Of a stretch of 21,614 nt of DNA, positions 15,544-21,614 are shown piece by piece. The stretch is taken from NCBI GenBank assembly GCA_035640455.1, contig DASQWB010000157.1, positions 1 to 21,614 on the forward strand, in the 5' to 3' direction. The notes under the pieces are model-generated. The model was not told the DNA's origin, ran no database searches, and was given only the letters and a program-made list of their open reading frames with translations. The position numbers were made by a program, and so were the translations under genes. Numbering within the stretch: the stretch's first letter is position 1; the number at the start of each line of letters is the position of its first letter. This stretch comes from AC-50 sp035640455. GTDB lineage: Bacteria; Actinomycetota; Thermoleophilia; Gaiellales; Gaiellaceae.

Positions 15544-15612
15544 GACACGTCCGCTTCCGACACCGGTGACTGTCACGTGACAGTCACCGCCGGCGCGCGC
15601 GGACACGTCCGC
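15544..15612 (+). repeat. 11-bp direct repeat GACACGTCCGC flanking the palindrome
   Basis: Exact copies at 15544-15554 and 15602-15612, 58 nt apart start to start, lie on either side of the 26-bp palindrome and share its CACGT core. Both include GACAC, the short motif reported for WhiA in Streptomyces, although a five-base match in such GC-rich DNA is weak evidence. Confidence 0.55.
15564..15589. promoter_or_regulatory. 26-bp perfect palindrome, probable operator upstream of ftsQ
   Basis: CGGTGACTGTCAC (15564-15576) is followed at once by its exact reverse complement. Each half contains a smaller dyad: GTGAC-T-GTCAC and GTGAC-A-GTCAC. With no loop and nested dyads it looks like a binding site for one or two dimers of a transcription factor rather than an RNA hairpin (inference). 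The cognate regulator is not identifiable. Confidence 0.6.
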
Positions 15613-15663
15613 CGCCCGGCTGAGGTTTGGAAGTCGTTCGACCCTGGCGGCGCCCCTCAGCCC

Positions 15664-16536
15664 TCACGCCAGCTCGATCGGCCCGAGCAGCTCGACCTCG
15701 TGCTGGAGCTCGACGCCGAACTGCTCGCGCGCACGGCGGCGCGCCTCCTGCATGAGGGCGAGCGCATCGGCGGAGCGGGCGCCGCCGGCGTTCTCGATGA
15801 AGTTCGCGTGCCGCGGCGAGATCTGCGCGCCGCCGATCCGGTGGCCCTTCAGGCCACAGGCCTCGAGCATCCGCCCCGCCGACAGCTCGTGCTCGGGGTT
15901 CTTGAATACGCTGCCGAAGGTGCGTTTGTTCGTCGGCTGCGCCGCCTTCCGCAACGCCTGGAGCTCGGCGATCGTCGCCTTGATCTCGTCGGGCGGGCGC
16001 GGCGTGAGCCGGAACTCGGCGCGGGCGACGACCTCCCCGTGCCGCAGGTCGGAGTGCCGGTAGCGGAGTCCGAGCTCGGCTGGCGAGCGCCACGCGGCGC
16101 CGCCGCCGTCGACGACGAGCGCCCGAACGAGGATTTCCCCCCAGTCGCCGCCGTACGCGCCGGCGTTCATCCAGACGCCGCCGCCGACGGTGCCCGGGAT
16201 CGCGCACGCGAACTCGAACCCACCGAGCGAGGCCGCCCGGGTCCGGTGGAGGCAGACGGCGTTCGCGGCGCCGCCGCCGGCGACGAGGAGCTCACCGTCC
16301 ACGTCGACCGCGGCGAGCTCGCCCGCGAGCCGGAGGACGAGCGCCTCGACGCCCTCGTCCGCCACGAGCAGGTTCGAGCCGAGGCCGACCGTCGCGACCG
16401 GGAGGCTTCGCTCTCGCGCCCACGCGAGCGCCTCGTCGAGCTCCGCGAGCGTCTCGGGCCGAGCGAAGGCGCGCGCCGGTCCGCCGGTGCCGAGGGTCGT
16501 GTAGCGAGCGAGGGAGACGCTCTCCTCGATCCTCAC
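15664..16536 (-). CDS. murB: UDP-N-acetylenolpyruvoylglucosamine reductase
   Basis: 290 residues; the FAD enzyme that reduces UDP-GlcNAc-enolpyruvate to UDP-MurNAc with NADPH. FAD-binding blocks are 'TTLGTGGPARAFARP' (13-27), 'GLGSNLLVADEG' (51-62) and 'IPGTVGGGVWMNAGAYGG' (113-130); the catalytic Ser is in 'FGSVFKNPEH' (Ser209), and 'GLKGHRIGGAQISPRHANFI' (228-247) forms the C-terminal substrate site. The compact length fits the shorter (type II) MurB. The GTG at 16536 overlaps the murC TGA (GTGA), and GGAGG lies 7 nt upstream within murC; the longer open frame to 16767 lies entirely within murC and is a shadow. Ends 291 nt before the preferred ftsQ start. Confidence 0.96.
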   Translation of the reverse strand: MRIEESVSLARYTTLGTGGPARAFARPETLAELDEALAWARERSLPVATVGLGSNLLVADEGVEALVLRLAGELAAVDVDGELLVAGGGAANAVCLHRTRAASLGGFEFACAIPGTVGGGVWMNAGAYGGDWGEILVRALVVDGGGAAWRSPAELGLRYRHSDLRHGEVVARAEFRLTPRPPDEIKATIAELQALRKAAQPTNKRTFGSVFKNPEHELSAGRMLEACGLKGHRIGGAQISPRHANFIENAGGARSADALALMQEARRRAREQFGVELQHEVELLGPIELA

Positions 16537-17720
16537 CGCAGCGCCTCCAGGACGAGCGGCGCGGCGCGGTCGACGTCGCCGGCTCCGACGACGAGGACGA
16601 CGTCGCCCGCGGACGCCCACTCGGCGACGACGCGGGCCCCGTCGGCCGGATCGGGCGCCCAGCCGATCGGCATCCCCGGCCGCGCCTCCGCGAGCGCGTC
16701 GACGACCGCCTTCCCGGAGACCCCCGGCGGAACCTCCTCGCGCGCGGCGTAGATCTCCGAGACGCACGCCGAGTCGGCCTCGGCCAGGGCGCTGCCGAGC
16801 TCGCGGGCGAGGTGGCGCGTGCGCGACGGCAGGTGCGGCTGGAAGAGGACGTGGACGCGGTCACCGCGCTCGCGCGCCGCCGCCAGCGTCGCCGCGAGCT
16901 CGGTCGGGTGATGCGCGTAGTCGTCGTAGACGGCGACGCCTCGCTCCTCGCCCACGAGCTCGAACCGCCGGCCGACGCCGCGGAACTCACGCAACGCGCG
17001 CGCGGCCTCGGCGCGGTTCTCGCCCGCGAGCTCCAGTGCGGCGAGGGCGGCGGCGCCGTTGCGGCGGTTGTGCTCGCCGGCCAGGTGCGGGAGCGCGTCC
17101 GCCGGCAGCGGCTCGAGCTCCGAGCCGCGGACGGCCACGCGCACGTCGCCCAGCCAGCGCTCGAAGAGCTCGGCGATCTCCGCCTCGGAGACGAAGGTGA
17201 CGTGGTGGTCGAGCTCGACGTTCGTGACGACCCCGATGTCGGGCCGCAGGAGCTCGACGGTACGGTCGGACTCGTCGCCCTCGACGACGAGCCAGCCCTC
17301 GCCGGTGCCGACGTTCCCATCGAGCTGCGGCGCCTCGGCTCCAACGAGGAAGGCCGGGTCGCGACCGAGCTCGCGGAGGACGAAGGCGATCATCGCGCTC
17401 GTCGTCGACTTGCCGTGCGTCCCGGCGACGACGATCGAGCGGCGCAGCGAGACGAGCTCGGCGAGGAACTCGGCGCGGCTCTGGCCGGCGACGGTCGGGT
17501 AGGCGCTCGAGACGACGATCTCCCAGCCCTGCGGGAGCTCCGGCTCGGGCGAGACGACCAGCTTGATCCCTGCCGCGCGCACGACCGCGAGGTACGGCGT
17601 CTCGTTGCGATCCCAGCCGCCGACCTCGGCCCCCCACGCGCGCGCGAGGACCCCGTAGGCCGAGAGACCGGCGCCGCCGATCCCGACGAGCCAGATCTGC
17701 CTACCGGCGAGCGGCTGCAA
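16533..17720 (-). CDS. murC: UDP-N-acetylmuramate--L-alanine ligase
   Basis: 395 residues; ATP-dependent addition of L-Ala to UDP-MurNAc. Visible are the N-terminal nucleotide-fold 'IWLVGIGGAGLSAYG' (9-23), the ATP P-loop 'VVAGTHGKSTTSAM' (97-110), 'EGDESDRTVELLRPDIGVVTNVELDHH' across 147-173, 'HLAGEHNRRNGAAALAA' (~212-228) and 'YDDYAHHPTELAATL' (265-279). It is shorter than classical MurC (about 430-490) but lacks no motif. The only possible start is TTG at 17720: the in-frame codon three triplets upstream is a stop, and no ATG or GTG precedes the Rossmann motif. It overlaps murG by 20 nt. Confidence 0.96.
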   Translation of the reverse strand: MQPLAGRQIWLVGIGGAGLSAYGVLARAWGAEVGGWDRNETPYLAVVRAAGIKLVVSPEPELPQGWEIVVSSAYPTVAGQSRAEFLAELVSLRRSIVVAGTHGKSTTSAMIAFVLRELGRDPAFLVGAEAPQLDGNVGTGEGWLVVEGDESDRTVELLRPDIGVVTNVELDHHVTFVSEAEIAELFERWLGDVRVAVRGSELEPLPADALPHLAGEHNRRNGAAALAALELAGENRAEAARALREFRGVGRRFELVGEERGVAVYDDYAHHPTELAATLAAARERGDRVHVLFQPHLPSRTRHLARELGSALAEADSACVSEIYAAREEVPPGVSGKAVVDALAEARPGMPIGWAPDPADGARVVAEWASAGDVVLVVGAGDVDRAAPLVLEALR

Positions 17721-18771
17721 GCTCCATCAGCTCCTCGGCGATCCGCTCGGCCGCGTCGGGGCGCGCGGCGGCGAGCATGGCGTCCCGCATGCGCGCGAGC
17801 CGCTGCGGGTTGGCGAGCAGCTCGCGCACGAGTGACTGTCCCTGGGACGGGTCTCGCACGGCCACGGCTCCTCCGGCGCTGACGAAGTGCTGCGCGTTCA
17901 GCCACTGGTGGTCGCCGCTCGCGTAGGGATAGGGGACGAGGACGGCCGGGACGCCGGCTGCGGCCAGCTCCCACACGGTTCCCCCAGCGCGCGAGAGCGC
18001 GAGATCCACCGCGCCCAGGGCCGCGCCGAACTCGTCCGTCGAGGGCAGGAGGACGTAGTCGGAGCGCGACACGCGCCGCCGAAGCGCTTCGAAGTCCCGT
18101 TCGCCGGAGAGGTGCAGGACGGCGATCCCGTCGGCGCCGAAGGCCTCGACTGCGAGCTCGTTCAGCGCGTGCGCACCGGCCAGGGCGCCGAAGACGCCGA
18201 GCACGAGCCCGTCCGGCGGCAAGCCGAATCGGGCGCGCGCCTCGGAGCGCGGGACGGCGCGCGAGCGCGAAGGGAGCGGCCGACCGACGACGTGGTACTT
18301 CCGGCCGCGTCTCCCGGGGATCTCGTAGGCGAGGAAGACGCGCCGGGCGAACGGCGCCGCGAGCCGGTTCGCGAGGCCGAGGCGCGCGTCGGCCTCGGTC
18401 AGCGCCGCGGGAATTCGCAGCGTCCAAGCGGCGAGCGCCATCGGTCCCGCCACGTAGCCGCCCGCGCCGAGGACGACGTGCGGCCGGCGCGCGCGCAGGA
18501 TCCTGCGGCACGCGACCGGCGCCCGCCCCGCTTGGAGGAGCGCGCGCAGCAAGGCCGGGTTCAACCGGCGCGGGAAGCCGGAGACCTGAAACGCGTCGAA
18601 GGCGAACCCGGCCTCAGGAACGAGCCGCGCCTCGACGCGATCCGGCGACCCGGCGAACGTCACGCTCGCGCCGCGCTCCCGCAGCGCGTCGGCCACCGCG
18701 AGCGCGGGCAGGACGTGCCCCGCCGTCCCGCCGGCCGCGATCAGGCACCGCAGCTCGTCTCGTCTGGACAT
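17701..18771 (-). CDS. murG: UDP-N-acetylglucosamine--lipid I GlcNAc transferase (MurG)
   Basis: 356 residues; a membrane-associated GT-B glycosyltransferase that makes lipid II. Motifs are 'IAAGGTAGHVLPALAVADAL' (11-30), 'PHVVLGAGGYVAGPMALAA' (~98-116), and the UDP-GlcNAc site 'LSRAGGTVWELAAAGVPAVLVPYPYA' with 'GDHQWLNAQ' in the C-terminal half. I prefer the ATG at 18771; a GTG two codons upstream (18777) is possible and neither has a strong ribosome binding site. Its first ~158 nt overlap the 3' end of ftsW in another frame. Confidence 0.96.
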   Translation of the reverse strand: MSRRDELRCLIAAGGTAGHVLPALAVADALRERGASVTFAGSPDRVEARLVPEAGFAFDAFQVSGFPRRLNPALLRALLQAGRAPVACRRILRARRPHVVLGAGGYVAGPMALAAWTLRIPAALTEADARLGLANRLAAPFARRVFLAYEIPGRRGRKYHVVGRPLPSRSRAVPRSEARARFGLPPDGLVLGVFGALAGAHALNELAVEAFGADGIAVLHLSGERDFEALRRRVSRSDYVLLPSTDEFGAALGAVDLALSRAGGTVWELAAAGVPAVLVPYPYASGDHQWLNAQHFVSAGGAVAVRDPSQGQSLVRELLANPQRLARMRDAMLAAARPDAAERIAEELMELAAARR

Positions 18772-19849
18772 GGCCACCGGCGATGTTAAGGAGGACGCCC
18801 ACCGACGCGAGCTGGACGACGAGGCTCGACCCGCCGTACGAGACGAACGGGAGGGGGATCCCGGTCAGCGGCGCGAGGCCGAGCACCGCGGCCAGGTTGA
18901 TCACCGCCTGCCCGCAGACGAGTGCGACGATCCCCGCCGCGAGGCGCTTGCCGAACGGGTCGCGCGAGACGAGCGCGATGCGCAGACCGGCGTAGGCGAA
19001 GACCGCGTACGCGAGGATGAGCGCCGTCGTCCCGATCAGCCCGAGCTCCTCGCCGATGACCGCGAAGATCATGTCCGTGTGGGCCTCGGGCAGGTAGTTC
19101 ACCTTCTGGATGCCCTGGCCGAGACCGTCGCCGAAGACTCCACCGGACCCGAGTCCGATCATGGCCTGGACGGTCTGGAAGCCGGCGCCCTGTGCGTCGT
19201 GCCAGGGATGGAGGAAGCTGAAGATGCGCGCGCGCCGGTACGGCTCGAGCCAGATCGCCGCCAGGCCGAGCGTCACCGCGATCCCGAGCCCGCCGGCGAG
19301 CGTCCGCGGCGGCGTGCCGGCGACGAGCAGGACCGCGGCCAGCATGACGACGATCGCGATCACCGTCCCGAGGTCGGGCTCGAGAAGGATCAGGCCGCCG
19401 AAGAGGGCGACGAGGAGCCCGATCGGGCGCAGGAGCTCACGCAGCGTCTGCGGCGGGCGGCGGCGGGCGAGATGAGCTGCGGCCCAGACGGCAAGCGCGA
19501 GCTTCGCGAGCTCGGAAGGCTGGAAGGCGGCGGGGCCGAGCGTGAGCCAGCGGCGGGCGCCGTTCACCGGCGTGCCCGCGACGAGGACGAGGGCGCAGAG
19601 AGCGAGGCTCGAGAGGACAAGGCCTGGGGCCAGACCCTTGAGCTTCCGGTAGTCGAGCCGGGACGCGCCGGTCAGCAGCACGACGCCGAGGACGGCGTAC
19701 GCCGCTTGGCGCTTCAGGTAGGCGCTCGGGTCTGCGTTTCCGAGCGCGGCCGCGGCGGACGTGGCGCTGTAGACCATGACGAGCCCGAACGCGACCAGGC
19801 CGAGCGTCACCAGCACCAGCAGGCGCGACTCCAGCTCCCCTTTCCGCAT
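18614..19849 (-). CDS. ftsW: SEDS-family peptidoglycan glycosyltransferase FtsW
   Basis: 411 residues with about ten membrane helices; polymerises lipid II at the septum with its cognate penicillin-binding protein. Visible are 'YRKLKGLAP', 'GARRWLTLGPAAFQPSELAK' (97-116), 'LILLEPDLGTVI' (153-164), 'QKVNYLPEAHTDMIFAVIGE' (248-267; Asp259 is the presumed catalytic Asp), and 'GIPLPFVSYGGSS' (330-342). The membrane core ends near residue 359; the last ~50 residues are Arg/Ala/Gly-rich and encoded in the overlap with murG. The ATG abuts the murD stop with no spacing. FtsW rather than RodA is inferred from the dcw context. Confidence 0.95.
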   Translation of the reverse strand: MRKGELESRLLVLVTLGLVAFGLVMVYSATSAAAALGNADPSAYLKRQAAYAVLGVVLLTGASRLDYRKLKGLAPGLVLSSLALCALVLVAGTPVNGARRWLTLGPAAFQPSELAKLALAVWAAAHLARRRPPQTLRELLRPIGLLVALFGGLILLEPDLGTVIAIVVMLAAVLLVAGTPPRTLAGGLGIAVTLGLAAIWLEPYRRARIFSFLHPWHDAQGAGFQTVQAMIGLGSGGVFGDGLGQGIQKVNYLPEAHTDMIFAVIGEELGLIGTTALILAYAVFAYAGLRIALVSRDPFGKRLAAGIVALVCGQAVINLAAVLGLAPLTGIPLPFVSYGGSSLVVQLASVGVLLNIAGGHVQTRRAAVPDRGRRDGGARPARARGGRRAAGARRERDVRRVAGSRRGAARS

Positions 19850-21025
19850 TCAGGACAGGTTCTGCACGAGACGCCGGAACTCCTCGCCGCGGCGCTCGAA
19901 GTTCTCGAACTGGTCGTAGCTCGCGCACGCGGGTGAGAGGAGCACGATCTCGCCCGGCTCGGCCGCCGCGGCGGCGGCGCGCACCGCCGTCCCGAGGTCG
20001 CCGCTCCTCTCGTAGGGCACTCCGGTGGCGTCGAGCGCCCGCGCGAGGTCGTCCGCCGCCTCGCCGATGAGGTACGCGCGGCGGACGCGCGGCTCGAGCT
20101 CGCGAGCAAACGCGCCGAAGTCCTCGCCCTTCAGCGAGCCGCCGAGGACGAGCCGGAGCGGTGCGTCGAACGCGGCCACGCCCCGCCGGGCCGCGGCCGT
20201 GTTCGTCGCCTTCGAGTCGTTCACGTAGCGGACCCCGCGCAGCTCGCGGGCGAGCTCGAGGCGGTGCTCGACGCCGGGGAAGGTCCGGAGCCCCTCCGCG
20301 ATCGCTACGTCGTCGATGCCGGCCGCGCGGGCGGCCGCCGTCGCCGCGGCGGCGTTCTCGCGGTTGTGCGCGCCCGGGATGCGCGGTTCGGCCGGGAGCG
20401 GATCGTCGGCCGCGAACTCGATCCCATCCAGGCCGAGCCCGCGCGGCACGACGGCGACGTCGGTCCGTTCGAAGATGCGCAGCTTCGCGTCGCGGTAGGC
20501 GTCGAAGGTGCCGTGGCGGTCGAGGTGGTCCGGCTCGAGGTTCAGGAGCACCGCGACGCGGCAGCGCAGCTCGTGGATGTCCTCGAGCTGGAAGGACGAG
20601 AGCTCGCAGACGATCCACTCGGCCGAGCGTGCGGCGGTGAGGGGCGAGCCGACGTTTCCGGCGACGACGACGTCCCTCCCCCCGGCGCGGAAGATCGCGC
20701 CGAGGAGCTCGCACGTCGTCGTCTTGCCGTTCGTGCCGGTGACCCCGACGATCGCGGGCGCCGCGAGCAGCCGGTAGCCGAGCTCGACCTCGCTCCAGAC
20801 GGGGATCCCGCCGGCGCGCGCCTCAACGACGAGCGGGTTCTCGCCGGGGACGCCGGGGCTCTTCACCACGAGCCCGACGCCGTCGAGGAGCGCGAGGTCG
20901 TCGTCGTTCCCGAGCTTCCGGTCAGCGCGCACGACATCGACCCCGCGCGCGCCGAGCGCCGCCGCCGCGGCGGTGCCCGACCGAGCTATCCCGATGACGA
21001 GCACGCGCTGCGGTAGCGTCAGCAT
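19850..21025 (-). CDS. murD: UDP-N-acetylmuramoyl-L-alanine--D-glutamate ligase
   Basis: 391 residues; adds D-Glu to UDP-MurNAc-L-Ala using ATP. Blocks are 'RVLVIGIARSGTAAA' (7-21), 'VVKSPGVPGENPLV' (53-66), the P-loop 'VGVTGTNGKTTTCELL' (93-108), 'GNVGSPL' (123-129), 'ELSSFQLEDI' (141-150), 'LNLEPDHLDRHGTFDAYRDA' (161-180) followed by Lys181, probably the carbamylated Lys, 'YVNDSKATNTAAA', and the C-terminal 'LLSPACASYDQFENFERRGE'. It is a little shorter than E. coli MurD. The ATG at 21025 has GGCAGG upstream. ftsW follows directly after the TGA with no spacer. Confidence 0.97.
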   Translation of the reverse strand: MLTLPQRVLVIGIARSGTAAAAALGARGVDVVRADRKLGNDDDLALLDGVGLVVKSPGVPGENPLVVEARAGGIPVWSEVELGYRLLAAPAIVGVTGTNGKTTTCELLGAIFRAGGRDVVVAGNVGSPLTAARSAEWIVCELSSFQLEDIHELRCRVAVLLNLEPDHLDRHGTFDAYRDAKLRIFERTDVAVVPRGLGLDGIEFAADDPLPAEPRIPGAHNRENAAAATAAARAAGIDDVAIAEGLRTFPGVEHRLELARELRGVRYVNDSKATNTAAARRGVAAFDAPLRLVLGGSLKGEDFGAFARELEPRVRRAYLIGEAADDLARALDATGVPYERSGDLGTAVRAAAAAAEPGEIVLLSPACASYDQFENFERRGEEFRRLVQNLS

Positions 21026-21050
21026 CGGCTAAGCCTGCCCGATGCAAGCT

Positions 21051-21317
21051 CTACTGCTTCGGAGCGAACAAGATGATGAAGCCGAACGCCGCGCCGACTG
21101 TGACGGTCGGCGCGACGACGATCGCGCCGAGCGCCGCGCCCCGGCGCGCTCCCGTCTCGCGACCGAGAGCACGGACGGCGCTGTAGGTCGCCGCCACCTC
21201 GAGCACGATCGCGAGCGGCAGCGCGAAGAAGGCAAGCACGCCGTCGCCCAACAAGAAGTCGGCGGCGGCCAGCACGAGGAAGACGAAGCCGGCGAGAGCG
21301 GAGACCGCGGCGCCCAC
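21051..21317 (-). CDS. Small membrane protein of unknown function inside the dcw cluster
   Basis: 88 residues from the GTG at 21317, with GGGG about 6 nt upstream. Three hydrophobic segments are visible: ~5-22, ~27-46 and ~63-84; a short basic stretch 'RALGRETGARR' (~49-59) sits between the second and third. It lies 24 nt after mraY and 25 nt before murD, in the same direction. The membrane-helix pattern, fit in the gap and sensible start support a real gene, but I do not recognise a family. A role linked to lipid-carrier or division steps is guesswork from position only. An overlapping frame (21029-21328) gives a less plausible product. Confidence 0.6.
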   Translation of the reverse strand: MGAAVSALAGFVFLVLAAADFLLGDGVLAFFALPLAIVLEVAATYSAVRALGRETGARRGAALGAIVVAPTVTVGAAFGFIILFAPKQ

Positions 21318-21341
21318 GGCATCCCCATCGGCGCAATCGGC

Positions 21342-21614
21342 TCAGGTCCTGAAGTAGTAGCGGTAGTACAGGGCGAACGCGGTCGCGCACAGGATCCCCG
21401 TGAGGATCCAGAAACGGACCATGATCTTCGTCTCCGACCACGCCTTCATCTCGAAGTGATGGTGGATCGGCGTCATCAGGAAGACCCGGCGGCCCAGGTA
21501 CTTGAACGTGAAGACCTGGATGATCACGGAGAGCGCATTGATGACGAAGATGCCGCCGATCAGGAGCAGCAGGAACTCCGTCTTCGTCATGATCGCGAAG
21601 CCGGCCAGAGCTCC
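21342..21614 (-). CDS. mraY: Phospho-N-acetylmuramoyl-pentapeptide transferase, C-terminal part
   Basis: The last 90 residues of MraY, which transfers phospho-MurNAc-pentapeptide to undecaprenyl phosphate to form lipid I; the 5' part is beyond the window edge. The frame is open to the edge and reads 'GALAGFAIMTKTEFLLLLIG', so the internal ATG at 21590 is not a start. Diagnostic features are the membrane helix 'GGIFVINALSVIIQVFTFK' and the active-site loop 'TPIHHHFEMKAWSETKIMVR' with its His triad. It ends with the expected final helix 'FWILTGILCATAFALYY'. Confidence 0.96.
   Translation of the reverse strand, partial: GALAGFAIMTKTEFLLLLIGGIFVINALSVIIQVFTFKYLGRRVFLMTPIHHHFEMKAWSETKIMVRFWILTGILCATAFALYYRYYFRT

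Larger units (their letters stand above)
15373..15663. other. Regulatory gap between murB and ftsQ
   Basis: 291 nt that I read as non-coding if FtsQ starts at 15372. It holds the ftsQ ribosome binding site (GGAGGG on the minus strand, 15385-15380), the 26-bp palindrome (15564-15589) and two copies of GACACGTCCGC (15544-15554 and 15602-15612) flanking it. I see no convincing -35/-10 pair on the minus strand. Confidence 0.6.

Noticed and set aside
15373..15606. N-terminal extension of FtsQ to the GTG at 15606
   Set aside because: Poor ribosome binding site, low-complexity translation, and it contains a perfect palindrome; the internal GTG has a near-ideal GGAGGG.
16537..16767. N-terminal extension of MurB in the longer open frame
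   Set aside because: Lies wholly inside murC and encodes Arg/Gly-rich sequence before the first MurB motif; the GTGA overlap start has a good GGAGG.
1..21614. CRISPR arrays, insertion sequences, rRNA and tRNA genes
   Set aside because: None seen; the only repeats are the coding Gly-rich units and the short motifs listed.

Overview
The window is very GC-rich bacterial DNA with strong third-position G/C bias, dense gene packing and frequent GTG/TTG starts. An actinobacterial-type division cluster without ftsA inside it, a two-gene glycine decarboxylase (gcvPA/gcvPB), and a secreted Cys-repeat/CARDB protein together suggest a deep-branching actinobacterium, Thermoleophilia-like being my best guess. 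No rRNA or tRNA is present, so the taxonomy is inference.

Left third (1-7564, + strand): a tightly coupled operon of six uncharacterised genes, the first cut by the window edge. Its members fall into two paralogous families plus a singleton, in the order A, C, B, B, A, B. The three B proteins share an N-terminal helical domain, a conserved 'FVSGLI-GVF-AI--SI-QM-AY' helix, a 'RIVVTDG-INAKV' strand, a variable Ser/Thr-rich stretch and a conserved 'FKSDYFPLEKM' strand, ending in a Pro/Ala- or Gly-rich tail. The layout recalls DUF2589-type proteins, but I cannot name a function. This is the best candidate in the window for an undescribed system.

Middle (7653-11945, - strand): a complete glycine cleavage operon gcvT-gcvH-gcvPA-gcvPB with overlapping or nearly touching genes. 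The L-protein gene is not here. The 263-nt divergent spacer (11946-12208) holds a foldable three-way-junction element upstream of gcvT, and no glycine riboswitch that I can recognise. On the + strand follows a secreted protein with four Cys-pair repeats and a CARDB domain (12209-13339), which converges on ftsZ.

Right third (13358-21614, - strand): the distal part of a dcw (division and cell wall) cluster, in transcription order mraY (3' end only), a small membrane protein, murD, ftsW, murG, murC, murB, ftsQ, ftsZ. Together they cover the cytoplasmic steps of peptidoglycan precursor synthesis (MurB, MurC, MurD), lipid I and II formation (MraY, MurG), septal polymerisation (FtsW) and the divisome (FtsQ, FtsZ). 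Two regulatory signals break up the otherwise coupled cluster: a 26-bp perfect palindrome in the murB-ftsQ gap, and a TTGACA-N17-TACCCT promoter upstream of ftsZ. The first implies that ftsQ starts at an internal GTG with a strong ribosome binding site.
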